Positions 1 through 9,890 of a DNA stretch of 37,127 bases are shown here, piece after piece; the first letter of the stretch is position 1; the number at the start of each line of letters is the position of its first letter. The position numbers were made by a program, and so were the translations under genes. The notes beneath the pieces are model-generated. The model made no database searches. It was not told the DNA's origin and was given only the letters and a program-made list of their open reading frames with translations. The stretch spans positions 1-37,127 of the forward strand of contig CAYHGP010000009.1 in assembly GCA_964356195.1 (NCBI GenBank), given 5' to 3'. The stretch is from 2-02-FULL-48-14 sp964356195 (GTDB lineage Bacteria > Patescibacteriota > Gracilibacteria > UBA1369 > 2-02-FULL-48-14).

Positions 1-952
<952 letters not shown>

Positions 953-1017
953 GTTTTAACGTTCTCTTCCGTTCTTTTGTGGCAATTTGTGAGAATAAGA
1001 ATTAATTTAAATTTAAA

Positions 1018-1165
<148 letters not shown>

Positions 1166-1177
1166 ATACCTGTTTCG

Positions 1178-1186
1178 TGGTACAAT
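1178..1186 (+). promoter_or_regulatory. Extended -10 promoter of the pilus operon
   Basis: TGGTACAAT is an extended -10 (TGn plus TACAAT). The -35 position falls in the T-run of the rRNA terminator and is poor. Predicted transcription starts near 1193, giving a leader of about 24 nt before the ATG at 1217. No Shine-Dalgarno sequence is seen, only A-rich leader. Confidence 0.45.
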
Positions 1187-1216
1187 GATAAGATCAAAAA
1201 ATAAAAATAAACGTTC

Positions 1217-2917
1217 ATGGCCGTTCAAGATGAAGCTCTGCGTGCAAAATTACTTGAAAAAGGGCTTTTAGACGAGAAAACGCTCGATAAATTGAGTGCT
1301 TATGTTAAAAAGCAGGGCGTTCCTTTGGAAAATCTGCTTTTTGAGCGTGAAACTTTGCCGGATGACCTTTTGGGGACCGTGATGGCGGAACTGTATCAGG
1401 TCCCTTTTGTGAACCTGAAGGATAAAACTATCTCTGAAGAGCTGCTGCCCATGGTGCCTTATTCTGTGGCCTCGCACCAATTTGTACTTCCGTTTGAACA
1501 AACTCCTGAGGGTTTGCACGTGGCGTTTAATAATCCTCACAATTACGAACTCATCAACTTTATTGAAAATAAGACCGATCTGAAGGTCATTCCGTACTAC
1601 GCCACTCGAAAGGATTTGCAGGCGTCGCTGAAGACCTACAATCGAAATGTGAACGAGAAGTTGGACACTTTGCTTGAAGGGGCTCTTACGGATACCAAAA
1701 AACTGGAGTCTCTCAAAGATGCGTCCAAAATTGTGGATACCATTATTCTTTTGGCGTACCAAAGTGAGGCTTCCGATATTCATCTTGAACCTCACAAGGA
1801 GCTTTTTGTGGTACGTTACCGTATTGACGGTATTTTGCACACCATCGCGGAACTGCCCATCGCCATTTCCGAACTCATTACGACGCGAATCAAAGTTCTT
1901 GCAAAACTTCGTATTGATGAACACCGTGCTTCTCAAGACGGACGTTTTAAGATTCTTCTTGAGGGAAATGACATCACTCTTCGTGTTTCCATTCTTCCTA
2001 CCTACGACGGAGAAAAAGCCGTACTGCGTTTGCTCACTTCTGCACGTCAGGAGCTCGATTTAGCCACTTTCGGTTACACGCCGGAGAGTTTAGGCCGCAT
2101 TAAGAATAACATCGCCAAGACGAATGGAATTGTTCTGATGACCGGTCCTACGGGGTCGGGTAAAACAACTACTCTTTACGCTATTCTTAAAATCCTCAAT
2201 ACAGCGGAAGTGAATATTTCCACTATTGAGGATCCTATTGAGTATCGTCTGGATCGTGTGAATCAAACTCAGGTGAATCCTAAAACCAATCTTACTTTTG
2301 CCACAGGGCTTCGTTCCTTGCTTCGTCAGGATCCCGACATCGTGATGGTGGGAGAAATTCGCGATGAAGAAACGGCCGGAGTGGCTATTAATGCCGCTCT
2401 TACCGGTCACTTGGTTTTGGCTACCTTGCACACGAACGACGCGGCGTCCACTTTGCCTCGTCTCTTGGAGATGAAAGTAGAGGGATTCTTGGTTTCCGCC
2501 ACGGTGAAGATGGTGGTGGCTCAGCGTTTGGTACGAAAAATTTGTGATAAATGTAAAACTTCTTACGCGGTGGATGTGAGTCAATTTGAGGAACTGCAAA
2601 AGAAATTCAACATCAAGGTGAACCTTAGTGAGATTTTTGAAAGGATCAATGAAAGTAAAAAAGAGGACATTAGCCTCTACAAAGGGATGGGTTGTAGCAC
2701 GTGTTCGGGAACCGGGTTTAAGGGACGAACTTCGATTTGTGAAGTGATGGAAATTTCCGAAGAAATTAAGAAACAAATTTTAAGCAATGCTTCCCCGAAG
2801 GAAATTGAGGACATCGCGGTGAAAGAAGGAATGGTAACTTTGTTTATGGATGGAATGATTAAAGTTTTTCAAGGAGTCACGACCATTGAAGAAGTACTTC
2901 GTGTAATGCGCTCATAA
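1217..2917 (+). CDS. pilB: Type IV pilus assembly / type II secretion ATPase, PilB/GspE family
   Basis: Cytoplasmic hexameric ATPase that powers pilin polymerisation. The 566-residue length is normal. The N-terminal 150 residues look like the MshEN/T2SSE_N domain. Walker A GPTGSGKT is at residues 310-317, the Asp-rich Walker B segment with GEIRDEET at about 372-384, and the His box TGHLVLATLHTND at about 396-408. A zinc-binding four-cysteine knuckle (C443-x2-C446 and C493-x2-C496) separates PilB/GspE from retraction ATPases such as PilT, which lack it. It is the first gene of the pilus operon and its stop lies 1 nt before the next ATG. No PilT-like gene follows in this window. An assembly ATPase is near certain; pilus versus secretion pseudopilus cannot be settled from this gene alone. 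Confidence 0.96.
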   Translation: MAVQDEALRAKLLEKGLLDEKTLDKLSAYVKKQGVPLENLLFERETLPDDLLGTVMAELYQVPFVNLKDKTISEELLPMVPYSVASHQFVLPFEQTPEGLHVAFNNPHNYELINFIENKTDLKVIPYYATRKDLQASLKTYNRNVNEKLDTLLEGALTDTKKLESLKDASKIVDTIILLAYQSEASDIHLEPHKELFVVRYRIDGILHTIAELPIAISELITTRIKVLAKLRIDEHRASQDGRFKILLEGNDITLRVSILPTYDGEKAVLRLLTSARQELDLATFGYTPESLGRIKNNIAKTNGIVLMTGPTGSGKTTTLYAILKILNTAEVNISTIEDPIEYRLDRVNQTQVNPKTNLTFATGLRSLLRQDPDIVMVGEIRDEETAGVAINAALTGHLVLATLHTNDAASTLPRLLEMKVEGFLVSATVKMVVAQRLVRKICDKCKTSYAVDVSQFEELQKKFNIKVNLSEIFERINESKKEDISLYKGMGCSTCSGTGFKGRTSICEVMEISEEIKKQILSNASPKEIEDIAVKEGMVTLFMDGMIKVFQGVTTIEEVLRVMRS

Positions 2918-2918
2918 A

Positions 2919-4127
2919 ATGAAAAAATTTCGTTATCTTATCGGGGACAAGTTAGGCTCAGAGAGTCGTGGAGTTCTCTATGCCACGAGTGAAAAAGATG
3001 CGGTGAAACAGCTCACAGAGCAGGGGCATTCCGTGGTTTCTTTGTCCGAGGAACTAAAACCTTGGAAGTATTTTTGGGAAGCTCCCAGTCTGACTTTTGA
3101 GGAGAAAATGTTGTTTACCAAGCACATGGCCACGATGCTGCGCGCCGGAATTACCATTACCGAAGCTCTTGAAATTGTGGGTTCCCAAAGTCGTCAGGCA
3201 AAAAATCGTCTGATGTATGAAAATATTGTAAAAAGTATTCGTGCCGGACGATCCCTCTCTGAAAGTATGCGAGATTATGACGTTGTTTTTTCTGAACTTT
3301 TCATCAACATGGTGGAGACGGGAGAAAAGAGCGGAACGCTTGATCAAGTTTTGGATTATTTGGATGTGCAGCTCGATAAAGAATATGAAATTCGAAAAAA
3401 AGTGATTTCGGCGTTTATTTATCCTGCCGTGATTATGTCGATTACGCTCACCTTGAGTTTGGGAATTGTTATCTTCATCATGCCGAAAATTAGTGAAATT
3501 TTCTCGGCCTTCGATGTGGTTTTGCCTCTTCCGACGCGTGTTTTGATTGGATTTAGCGATTTTTTGACTCAAAAACCCGGAATGTCATTCCTGCTCACGG
3601 CTGTTCTTGCGACTTTGATCGTCTCCTTCTTTCGAATGAAGGTTTTCAAAACTTTTCGAGATCGCCTCTTTTTGTATACTCCTGTGTTTGGAAAGGTTCT
3701 CATCTATTCAAGCCTGGCTCGATTTTCACGAACGCTCTACTCTCTCATTCAAGCGGGTTTACCCATTACACGGGCTCTTTCCGTTATTGCTAATATGTTT
3801 ACCAATCAGCTCTACAAAGATGCGGTGCTTGCCGCTCAGGCGAAGGTGGAGCAGGGAGGACAATTGGGAGAATCGTTTGAAGGGAATGAGAAACTTTTTC
3901 CAGTTTTGACTCTGAAAATGCTTTATGTGGGTGAACGTACGGGAAGTTTGGAAACCACGATGAATCAGTTGGCCCTTCTTTATGAACGGGATGTGGATAA
4001 TCTCACTCGTAATTTAACGGTTCTTTTGGAGCCGCTCTTGTTGGTTTTCATGGGTCTCATGGTTGGAGGAGTTGCTATTTCTATTATTTTGCCGATTTAC
4101 CAGTTGCCTAATGTTATCTCACGATGA
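2919..4127 (+). CDS. pilC: Type IV pilus inner-membrane platform protein, PilC/GspF family
   Basis: Polytopic platform protein that couples the PilB ATPase to pilin insertion. It has 402 residues, typical of the family. Two T2SSF repeats are visible: about residues 60-185 (starting FTKHMATMLRAGITI) and 265-390 (ARFSRTLYSLIQAGLPI). Membrane segments lie near 165-190, 220-240 and 372-395. The signature ETGEKSGTL occurs in the first repeat and GERTGSLE in the second. The start is 1 nt after the pilB stop, and the gene ends ATGA-overlapped with the next one, indicating translational coupling. The stop codon is TGA, which argues against recoding of TGA in this genome. Confidence 0.95.
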   Translation: MKKFRYLIGDKLGSESRGVLYATSEKDAVKQLTEQGHSVVSLSEELKPWKYFWEAPSLTFEEKMLFTKHMATMLRAGITITEALEIVGSQSRQAKNRLMYENIVKSIRAGRSLSESMRDYDVVFSELFINMVETGEKSGTLDQVLDYLDVQLDKEYEIRKKVISAFIYPAVIMSITLTLSLGIVIFIMPKISEIFSAFDVVLPLPTRVLIGFSDFLTQKPGMSFLLTAVLATLIVSFFRMKVFKTFRDRLFLYTPVFGKVLIYSSLARFSRTLYSLIQAGLPITRALSVIANMFTNQLYKDAVLAAQAKVEQGGQLGESFEGNEKLFPVLTLKMLYVGERTGSLETTMNQLALLYERDVDNLTRNLTVLLEPLLLVFMGLMVGGVAISIILPIYQLPNVISR

Positions 4128-4576
4128 AAAATAAAGCTTTTACATTGGTAGAAATTCTTTTGGTCCTTGGACTCTTTCTCGCGACCTTAGGGTTCAGTGT
4201 ATTGTACACCCAATTCAGCCAAGTCCGTTCCGACCTCAATGCACAGACGGCGACTTTCGTTTCCTATGCGCGGCTTCAACAAAGTTTAGCTGCTTCGGGA
4301 AAGAATGACCAAAGTTTTGGGCTTCATCTGACTTCTGACGCTTACACTCTCTTTGAAGGCTCGTCCTACAGCATTGCGGATCCTGCCAATATTATTATCG
4401 AGTTACCTTCCACTCTCGAAATCCAAAACATTGCTCTGAATGGGGGAGGAAGTGATCTAATCTTCAATCCTCCTGAAGGAAGGACGACTCAGTTCGGTAC
4501 TTTGGACTTTTATTCCACGACTCTTCAAAAAAGTATTACAATTAACTTCGATGCCATTGGAACTCTCAATTATTAA
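4124..4576 (+). CDS. Type IV pilin-like protein (GspH/minor pilin type)
   Basis: A 150-residue prepilin with a very short leader, MKNKA, then FTLVEILLVLGLFLATLG as the N-terminal hydrophobic helix with Glu at mature position 5. The residue before the cleavage point is Ala, not the usual Gly. The rest is a small soluble domain without Cys. It overlaps pilC by 4 bp and the next pilin gene by 26 bp. Probably a minor pilin or pseudopilin that helps start the fibre; the exact class is not certain. Confidence 0.85.
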   Translation: MKNKAFTLVEILLVLGLFLATLGFSVLYTQFSQVRSDLNAQTATFVSYARLQQSLAASGKNDQSFGLHLTSDAYTLFEGSSYSIADPANIIIELPSTLEIQNIALNGGGSDLIFNPPEGRTTQFGTLDFYSTTLQKSITINFDAIGTLNY

Positions 4577-6595
4577 AAATCGACGGAATCGAAAAGCTTT
4601 CTCTTTAATAGAGGTGCTTTTGGCTATTTTTATTTTCTCGATTTTTTCGATTGGGGTCGCTTATCTTTCGCTCGATGTGCTTCAACGTGACACGAAAAAT
4701 GAAGTTCGGAATGACGGACTTTTGTATGCTCAAGAAGGTCTTGAGGCCACGCGAAATATTCGTGATCGAGACTATCTTGACCTTGTGAATGGAGATCATG
4801 GGCTTCAGTTTGTCAGCGACACGTGGAGTTTCACGACGGCGCCAGAATTGGTGGACAATTACTACTCGAGAACCATTACGATTGCGGATGTTTACCGTGA
4901 CGGGAATGGAGATATTGCCGACACGGGGGCTTTGGATCCTGAAATAAAAAAAGTGACTTCTACCGTGGAATGGACCTGGAAAGGAGTTCTTCCTCAGAGC
5001 ATTACGCTTTCCAGCTATTTGACGAATTGGACCGGGGATGAGTGGATGCAAACCACGTGTACCGAATTCACCGGAGGAACTTTTACNNNNNNNNNNNNNN
5101 NNNNNNNNNNNNNNNNNNNNNNNNNNNNNNNNNNNNNNNNNNNNNNNNNNNNNNNNNNNNNNNNNNNNNNNNNNNNNNNNNNNNNNCCGGGGATGAGTGG
5201 ATGCAAACCACGTGTACCGAATTCACCGGAGGAACTTTTACAGATACGGAAGCGCAGGCCACGGCCTCACCCCCCGCCGACAACTGTGCTTTGGAACTTC
5301 TTTATACGGAAGGTCAAAGTGACTTTTTCTGTTCGGTGGAAGCCGGTTCTCATGGAACGGACATTGTGGTCTCCGGGAATTATGCTTATTTCACCATGGG
5401 AAATACGAATGAAGGACTCGGAATTGTAGACCTCACTACTTTGTCGAGCTGTGGTGCTGAAGGTGATGATGAAGGGGAATTTGATGTTGAAGAGCTGGAT
5501 ATAGGAGGGAAGGGGCGATATCTCGTAAAAAATGGGAATTATCTTTACATTGGAGTTCAACATTCAAGTAAGGGGCTTGCAGTGGTGGATGTTACCGATC
5601 CCGGCAATCCCAGCCTGGTGAAGCAAGTTAATGTGGGAGGATATGGGAATCAACCCATGGTGAGCGGAACGACTTTGTTCATGGGGGTTGAAAAAAGTAG
5701 CAACAGCTTTGTGTCTTACAGTATTGCCACTCCCTCGAATCCTAGCTCTTTGAGTTCCTACAATCCCGGTTCGGCCACTCGTACGGTAGAAATCAATGGA
5801 AACTATGCTTACATTGGGGTGGATAACTCCGCCTCGACACTTCGAGTGGTGGACGTTTCGAACCCTGCTTCACTGGCTTACGTGACTTCGCTAAACCTTT
5901 CGGCAAAGGCTTACGCTTTGGAATACTATTCTTCGGTTCTTTACGTGGGAACGGACAGCAGCAGTAGCTCCTTAAATGTGGTGAATCTCAGTAATCCGGT
6001 GAGCCCGAGCCTTTTTACTTCCGTGAATGTGAGTGGAAAGGTTCAAGACCTTAAGGTGGAGAGCGGTTATTTATATGCTCCCACAGATGTGACGAATAAT
6101 TCCTTAGCGGTTCTTAACGTGAGTACTCCTCTGAGCCCCATTATTACTTACTTTGCGGACCTCTCGGGGAAGGGGACCGGAGTCGATACAACGGCGGATA
6201 ATGTATTTTTGAGCATTGATACTGCCAATGAAGGCTTGGTGATTGAAGAAACCGTGAATGTGCAGTTGGCGAGTCCGGGGTTCTATGTTTCCGGTGCTTT
6301 GGATACAGGAAGCACTACGACTCGTTATAACTTTATTAAGTGGGAAGCGACGGTGCCACCCACGGGTTCCGTGAGTTTTAAAATTCGTACCGCGGATTCA
6401 CTTGCAAATTTGAACACGGCCACCTGGGTGGGAAGTGATGGAACAAGCGGCACCTCTTACACCGTGTCGCCTACGTCCATTACTTTGGATCCGAGTTCTA
6501 GCGGGAATCGCTATGCTCAAATCCAATTGACCCTGACGTCCGATGGAGTTTCCACCCCTTCCGTGGAAAGTATAACTCTTGATTATAATCCTTAA
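4551..6595 (+). CDS. Minor pilin fused to a seven-repeat LVIVD-type beta-propeller (gene crosses a false gap)
   Basis: Interrupted by 100 N (5087-5186), but the 55 bp before the gap (5032-5086) and after it (5187-5241) are identical. Merging them removes 155 bp and joins the two frames exactly, giving about 629 residues. The N-terminus is a PilV/GspI-like prepilin: NRKA then FSLIEVLLAIFIFSIFSIG. A pilin-like domain runs to about residue 165. After a Cys-containing linker come seven repeats of about 44 residues with patterns like GNYLYIGV...GLAVVDVTDPGNP, LRVVDVSNPASL and LNVVNLSNPVSP (about residues 210-520). This is the layout of LVIVD seven-bladed propellers. A Ser/Thr-rich beta-sandwich-like domain closes the protein (525-629). 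Inferred role: a pilus-tip adhesin, functionally comparable to PilY1 but carried on the pilin itself. Confidence 0.85.
5087..5186. other. Assembly gap, 100 N, false gap with duplicated 55-bp ends
   Basis: One hundred N separate two identical 55-bp copies (5032-5086 and 5187-5241). This is what a scaffolder leaves when two contigs overlap but are not merged. Removing 5087-5241 restores the reading frame of the pilin-propeller gene, so the true sequence is probably continuous. Confidence 0.9.
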
Positions 6596-7099
6596 ATGAA
6601 AACACATCGCGCTTTCACTCTCATCGAAATTCTTTTCTACTTTGTGATTTTGAGCGTGTTTCTTTTTATTGCGGTTTATTTCTCTCTACAAATTTTGAAT
6701 TTGAGTCAGCTGACGACGAATCGTCATGAGCTTCAAACCAATGCGCAGTTCATCACGGAAAAAATCACCACGGCCATTCAAAGTGCGAACTCGGTGAACA
6801 CCGTGGGAAATGTTTTCGACTCTGACCAAGGGGTTTTGTCCTTATTGATGACCGATGCAAGTGTTTCGCCCACGAGTTTCACCTATTCAAACGGAAATAT
6901 CTTAATGCAGGAGGGAGTAGGCACCGCCGTGGCCCTTAATTCTGACTTTGTTGAGGTCGATTCCATGAATTTTCATCGCATCCAGTCTTCGAAAACCCCC
7001 GATCAAATCATCGTGGAAATGCTACTTTCCGTTCCTTCCGATCTTCCGAACAGTCAGGCCGACCTTTCCTTACACTTTACCGTATCCCTTCGACCATGA
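6596..7099 (+). CDS. Type IV pilin-like protein (PilW/GspJ type)
   Basis: A 167-residue prepilin. MKTHRA precedes FTLIEILFYFVILSVFLFIA, with Glu5 present and Ala at the -1 position. The following region (about residues 30-70, NLSQLTTNRHELQTNAQFITEKITTAIQSA) is typical of the PilW/GspJ spine, where a long amphipathic helix is followed by a beta domain. The ATG directly follows the stop of the propeller pilin with no spacer, and the end overlaps the next gene by 4 bp. Likely a minor pilin of the same priming complex. Confidence 0.82.
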   Translation: MKTHRAFTLIEILFYFVILSVFLFIAVYFSLQILNLSQLTTNRHELQTNAQFITEKITTAIQSANSVNTVGNVFDSDQGVLSLLMTDASVSPTSFTYSNGNILMQEGVGTAVALNSDFVEVDSMNFHRIQSSKTPDQIIVEMLLSVPSDLPNSQADLSLHFTVSLRP

Positions 7100-7485
7100 A
7101 ACACCCGCGTGCTTCCATTGCGCTCATTAGTATCCTCGTCATTACCGCTTTTACTTTGATTTTAGTGGTGGGAATGTCCGTGACGAGCCTTTCCTCTTAT
7201 GACCAGAGTTTTAACACGGAGGCTTCGGGCGTGAGTAGTGCCGCTGCGGATGCTTGTGTGGAAGAAGCGCTTTTGCGTTTGGAAAATGACTCCAGCTTTA
7301 CAGGGACTACTGTTATTATTGATGCGGACACCGATTGCACCATTAGTATAAGCGGTTCAGCTCCTTACACCATTTCGATTGCTGTTCACTTTTTGGATTA
7401 CACCCAGAACTTTCAAGGTACCGTCCAACTCACTCAATCGGGTCAAATTTATAACAGTGAACTTTTAAGCTGGGAGGAAGTCTAG
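7096..7485 (+). CDS. PilX/GspK-like minor pilin
   Basis: A 129-residue protein with a short positive leader MKHPRA and a hydrophobic helix SIALISILVITAFTLILVVGM. It lacks the Glu at mature position 5, a known feature of GspK-like and some PilX-like subunits that cap the fibre. The segment AAADACVEEALLRLE matches the N-terminal pattern of PilX proteins. ATGA overlap with the preceding pilin gene puts it in the same translational unit. Two cysteines (in DACVEE and DTDCTISI) could form a disulphide. The class assignment is from pattern only. Confidence 0.72.
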   Translation: MKHPRASIALISILVITAFTLILVVGMSVTSLSSYDQSFNTEASGVSSAAADACVEEALLRLENDSSFTGTTVIIDADTDCTISISGSAPYTISIAVHFLDYTQNFQGTVQLTQSGQIYNSELLSWEEV

Positions 7486-7504
7486 TAAACTCTATTTATA
7501 CGCC

Positions 7505-9154
7505 ATGAACCTTTTTGGAAAAACTATCGTTGCCGTCGACATTCACGATCATCTCGTGCAGTTTGTTGAATTGAGTGCTCATGGGAAAAAAGTGGTCTTG
7601 GAATCTTACAATCGTCTTGCGATTCCCTCTGGGCTGATTGAGGATGGAGAAATTAAGAGTGAAGTGGAGGTGAAAGGGGTTTTGAATACTTTGTTCACGA
7701 CTGCGAATCCAAAGCCTGCAAATCTCAAAGATCTTGCGGTGATTCTTCCGACTCAAGTCACGTTCATTCATATTTTTAAGCTCCCCGCGCATCTCTCGGA
7801 CAAAGACTTGGATCAGTTGCTTCCCATTGAGGCGGAAAATATTATTCCGTACTCTATGAATGATGTGTATTGGGACTTCACCGTTTTGGAGAAACAAAAG
7901 AAAGACGTGAAAGATCCTTATCAGCGTGTTCTTTTTGCGGCGGTTCAAAAAACCGTGGCGGATGCTTATTCTTCTCTTTTTTCGTCTTTGGGAGTCACTC
8001 CCATTTTGTTCGGTGTTCAACCGGAAGCCTTGCTTTATGCGCTTTCTTCTCAGCTGGATGAAAAGAAAAATAGTTTTGTCATTGAGCTTGGCCCCATATC
8101 AAGCAATTATCTTTTTCTGAAGGGGAAAATGGTGAAGAAATACTTCAGTTCCAACGAAGGAATTGATAATTTTATTCATAGTTTGGCGGAGAAATTCGAA
8201 ACTTCCGCCGATGACATTAATATGAAATGGGAAACGTTAAGAACCGATGCGAAGTTCTCCGACGAAATTCAAAGTTTTATCGAACGACAGTACAAACAGG
8301 CTCATAGTATTTTGACCGAAAACATTGGAGCCCCGGACCATCCTAAGGTGGATACCATTTATTTAACGGGTGAGTTCTCCAACCTTCCTCATTTCTATGA
8401 ACAAGCCAAAAGTTTTTTTCCGGACTACGAAGTCTTGGTTGGAGACCCTAAGGTGAATCTCATCGTCGATGATAAAAAGTTTGTTTCGAACTTAGAGAAA
8501 AAGGGTGGCGCGATTCCTTACTCCATTTATTTTACAAACCCCATCGGGCTGGCTTTGAATGCTCTTTGGGCTTCGCCAAAAACTTGGGTAAACCTCTTGC
8601 CGGATGAAGTGAAAGCGCACTTCGTTTATAAACGATATGCGCTTTTTACGAGTATTGCTTCGGTTGGGATGGTACTCCTGTCTTTTATTGTGACGGGTTC
8701 TCTCCTCATCGTGCATCAAGGGTTAAACTTTCAAAGGATCCATTTGGAAATTGAGAAAAATGCGATTGAGAAAACTCTTTATGGAACGCGCTATCAAGAA
8801 GTTCAAACAGCTTTGACTGAGTTTAATGAGGAGGTGGCTGTTCTTAGCAAAATTGATCAAAGTTTATTTTCCGTTCCGGCAACTATAACTGAAGTCCTCA
8901 CCTTGATCCCTGCAGGGATCACCATCACTACTTTAGAATATTCTGATGAGAATCTCTCCCTCACTGTGGAAGGGATTGCTCCGGAAAGAAACGATTTACT
9001 CGACTTGCAGGCCAACTTAAAAGACAGTGTGTTTGTAAAGGAAGTTGATCTCCCTCTTTCTTCTTACGACGAAAGCAGACGTCTTTCTTTCAGTGCAACT
9101 ATTTACTTCGAATTTTCTCAATTACCCACCTATGCAAGTAGTTCCTCTCTCTAA
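7505..9154 (+). CDS. PilM-PilN fusion protein of the type IV pilus alignment complex
   Basis: The 549 residues combine two proteins that are separate in most bacteria. Residues 1-370 resemble PilM, an actin-fold cytoplasmic protein: GKTIVAVDIHDHLVQFVEL at the start, the LPIEAENIIPY segment, and phosphate-loop-like VIELGPISSNY. A membrane helix follows (about 377-405, LFTSIASVGMVLLSFIVTG). The remainder (405-549) has the coiled-coil and ferredoxin-like build of PilN, including SVPATITEVLTLIPAGITITTLEY. In other species PilM binds the short cytoplasmic tail of PilN; fusion makes that contact permanent. The PilO-like gene overlaps its 3' end by 23 bp, the usual M-N-O order. Confidence 0.85.
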   Translation: MNLFGKTIVAVDIHDHLVQFVELSAHGKKVVLESYNRLAIPSGLIEDGEIKSEVEVKGVLNTLFTTANPKPANLKDLAVILPTQVTFIHIFKLPAHLSDKDLDQLLPIEAENIIPYSMNDVYWDFTVLEKQKKDVKDPYQRVLFAAVQKTVADAYSSLFSSLGVTPILFGVQPEALLYALSSQLDEKKNSFVIELGPISSNYLFLKGKMVKKYFSSNEGIDNFIHSLAEKFETSADDINMKWETLRTDAKFSDEIQSFIERQYKQAHSILTENIGAPDHPKVDTIYLTGEFSNLPHFYEQAKSFFPDYEVLVGDPKVNLIVDDKKFVSNLEKKGGAIPYSIYFTNPIGLALNALWASPKTWVNLLPDEVKAHFVYKRYALFTSIASVGMVLLSFIVTGSLLIVHQGLNFQRIHLEIEKNAIEKTLYGTRYQEVQTALTEFNEEVAVLSKIDQSLFSVPATITEVLTLIPAGITITTLEYSDENLSLTVEGIAPERNDLLDLQANLKDSVFVKEVDLPLSSYDESRRLSFSATIYFEFSQLPTYASSSSL

Positions 9155-9686
9155 TACTTTAACGCGGCTTTTCCGATTTTGCCTCCTTTTGATTGGCTTA
9201 TTTTTCTTCATCAATATTGTCATCGGCTATTCCGTTTCCGGTATTCATAGTGAGCTCAAAGAGATGGAACAGTTTTTAGACTTGGCTCAGGACGTCAAAC
9301 CTAACTTTGAAAGGAGTTTAACTCTTTATACTCAGGGTGCGGAGGAAGCGATTGAATATGTAAAAACACTTCGTCCCGGGTCTGAAACTGAATATATTAA
9401 TTTCATCTCAAGTGTCGAAAATATTGGAGACGAACTTTCCCTTGGCTTGGAGCTGGATTCCATCGGACAACTGAAGGAGCAGGCCGGAGTCGGGAATACC
9501 TTAAATTATCGAGTCCGTTTTTTTGGGGGACAAGAGGAGCTGCTCCGTTTTTTGTCGGCGCTGGAGGCTTTGCCCTATTATATTCGTGTGGATGTTCTTC
9601 ATTATGAAACGCTGGAGTTGGCCAAAAGCGGCTCGGATGCATCGAGGCCTAATATTGATTTAACGATTGCTCTTTATGTTCAATAA
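9132..9686 (+). CDS. pilO: PilO-like pilus alignment protein
   Basis: Reading from ATG 9132 gives 184 residues, MQVVPLSNTL..., inside the end of the PilM-PilN gene. A longer reading from an upstream start would add residues that shadow the upstream gene, so it was rejected. One membrane helix (about 14-35) is followed by a coiled-coil stretch (about 38-70) and a ferredoxin-like periplasmic domain. This is the build of PilO, which pairs with PilN on the outer face of the membrane. Position directly after PilM-PilN supports the call more than sequence similarity does. Confidence 0.75.
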   Translation: MQVVPLSNTLTRLFRFCLLLIGLFFFINIVIGYSVSGIHSELKEMEQFLDLAQDVKPNFERSLTLYTQGAEEAIEYVKTLRPGSETEYINFISSVENIGDELSLGLELDSIGQLKEQAGVGNTLNYRVRFFGGQEELLRFLSALEALPYYIRVDVLHYETLELAKSGSDASRPNIDLTIALYVQ

Positions 9687-9861
9687 AAATTTCCTTTTGT
9701 TTTGGATTCTCTCCGGTTTGTTTGTGCTTACGGCGGCTTATGTTTCATTTATTTATTTCAACTGGGACACGGAGCTGCCCCTTGACGCAACGGAAGTGGA
9801 CATCAGTTTGCCAGTGGTGCATTGGGATGAATATCTTGAGTTGTCAAAGAGTTTAAAGTGA
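9676..9861 (+). CDS. Small single-pass membrane protein in the pilus operon
   Basis: A 61-residue protein from ATG 9676, overlapping the stop of the PilO-like gene. It starts MFNKNFLLFWILSGLF and has one N-terminal membrane helix (about 6-28), then an acidic tail ending SLK. A TTG nine bases upstream is a possible alternative start. It holds the place usually occupied by pilP but is too short for a PilP domain and has no lipobox. I do not recognise a family. It may be a small stabilising subunit of the M-N-O complex. Confidence 0.6.
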   Translation: MFNKNFLLFWILSGLFVLTAAYVSFIYFNWDTELPLDATEVDISLPVVHWDEYLELSKSLK

Positions 9862-9884
9862 TGTAAATTTTTTATTGTTATTCT
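9841..9884 (+). promoter_or_regulatory. Candidate promoter for the main pilin
   Basis: Two readings are possible. TTGTCA (9841-9846), a 17-nt spacer and TAAATT (9864-9869) form a sigma70-like pair. An extended -10, TGTTATTCT (9876-9884), would start transcription at or next to the ATG at 9891. A separate promoter would allow high expression of the main pilin. Confidence 0.35.
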
Positions 9885-9890
9885 TAATCC

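Noticed and set aside
1268..2776. Two minus-strand frames of more than 220 codons opposite pilB
   Set aside because: Antisense shadows of a clearly coding ATPase gene; His/Arg-rich and without domains.
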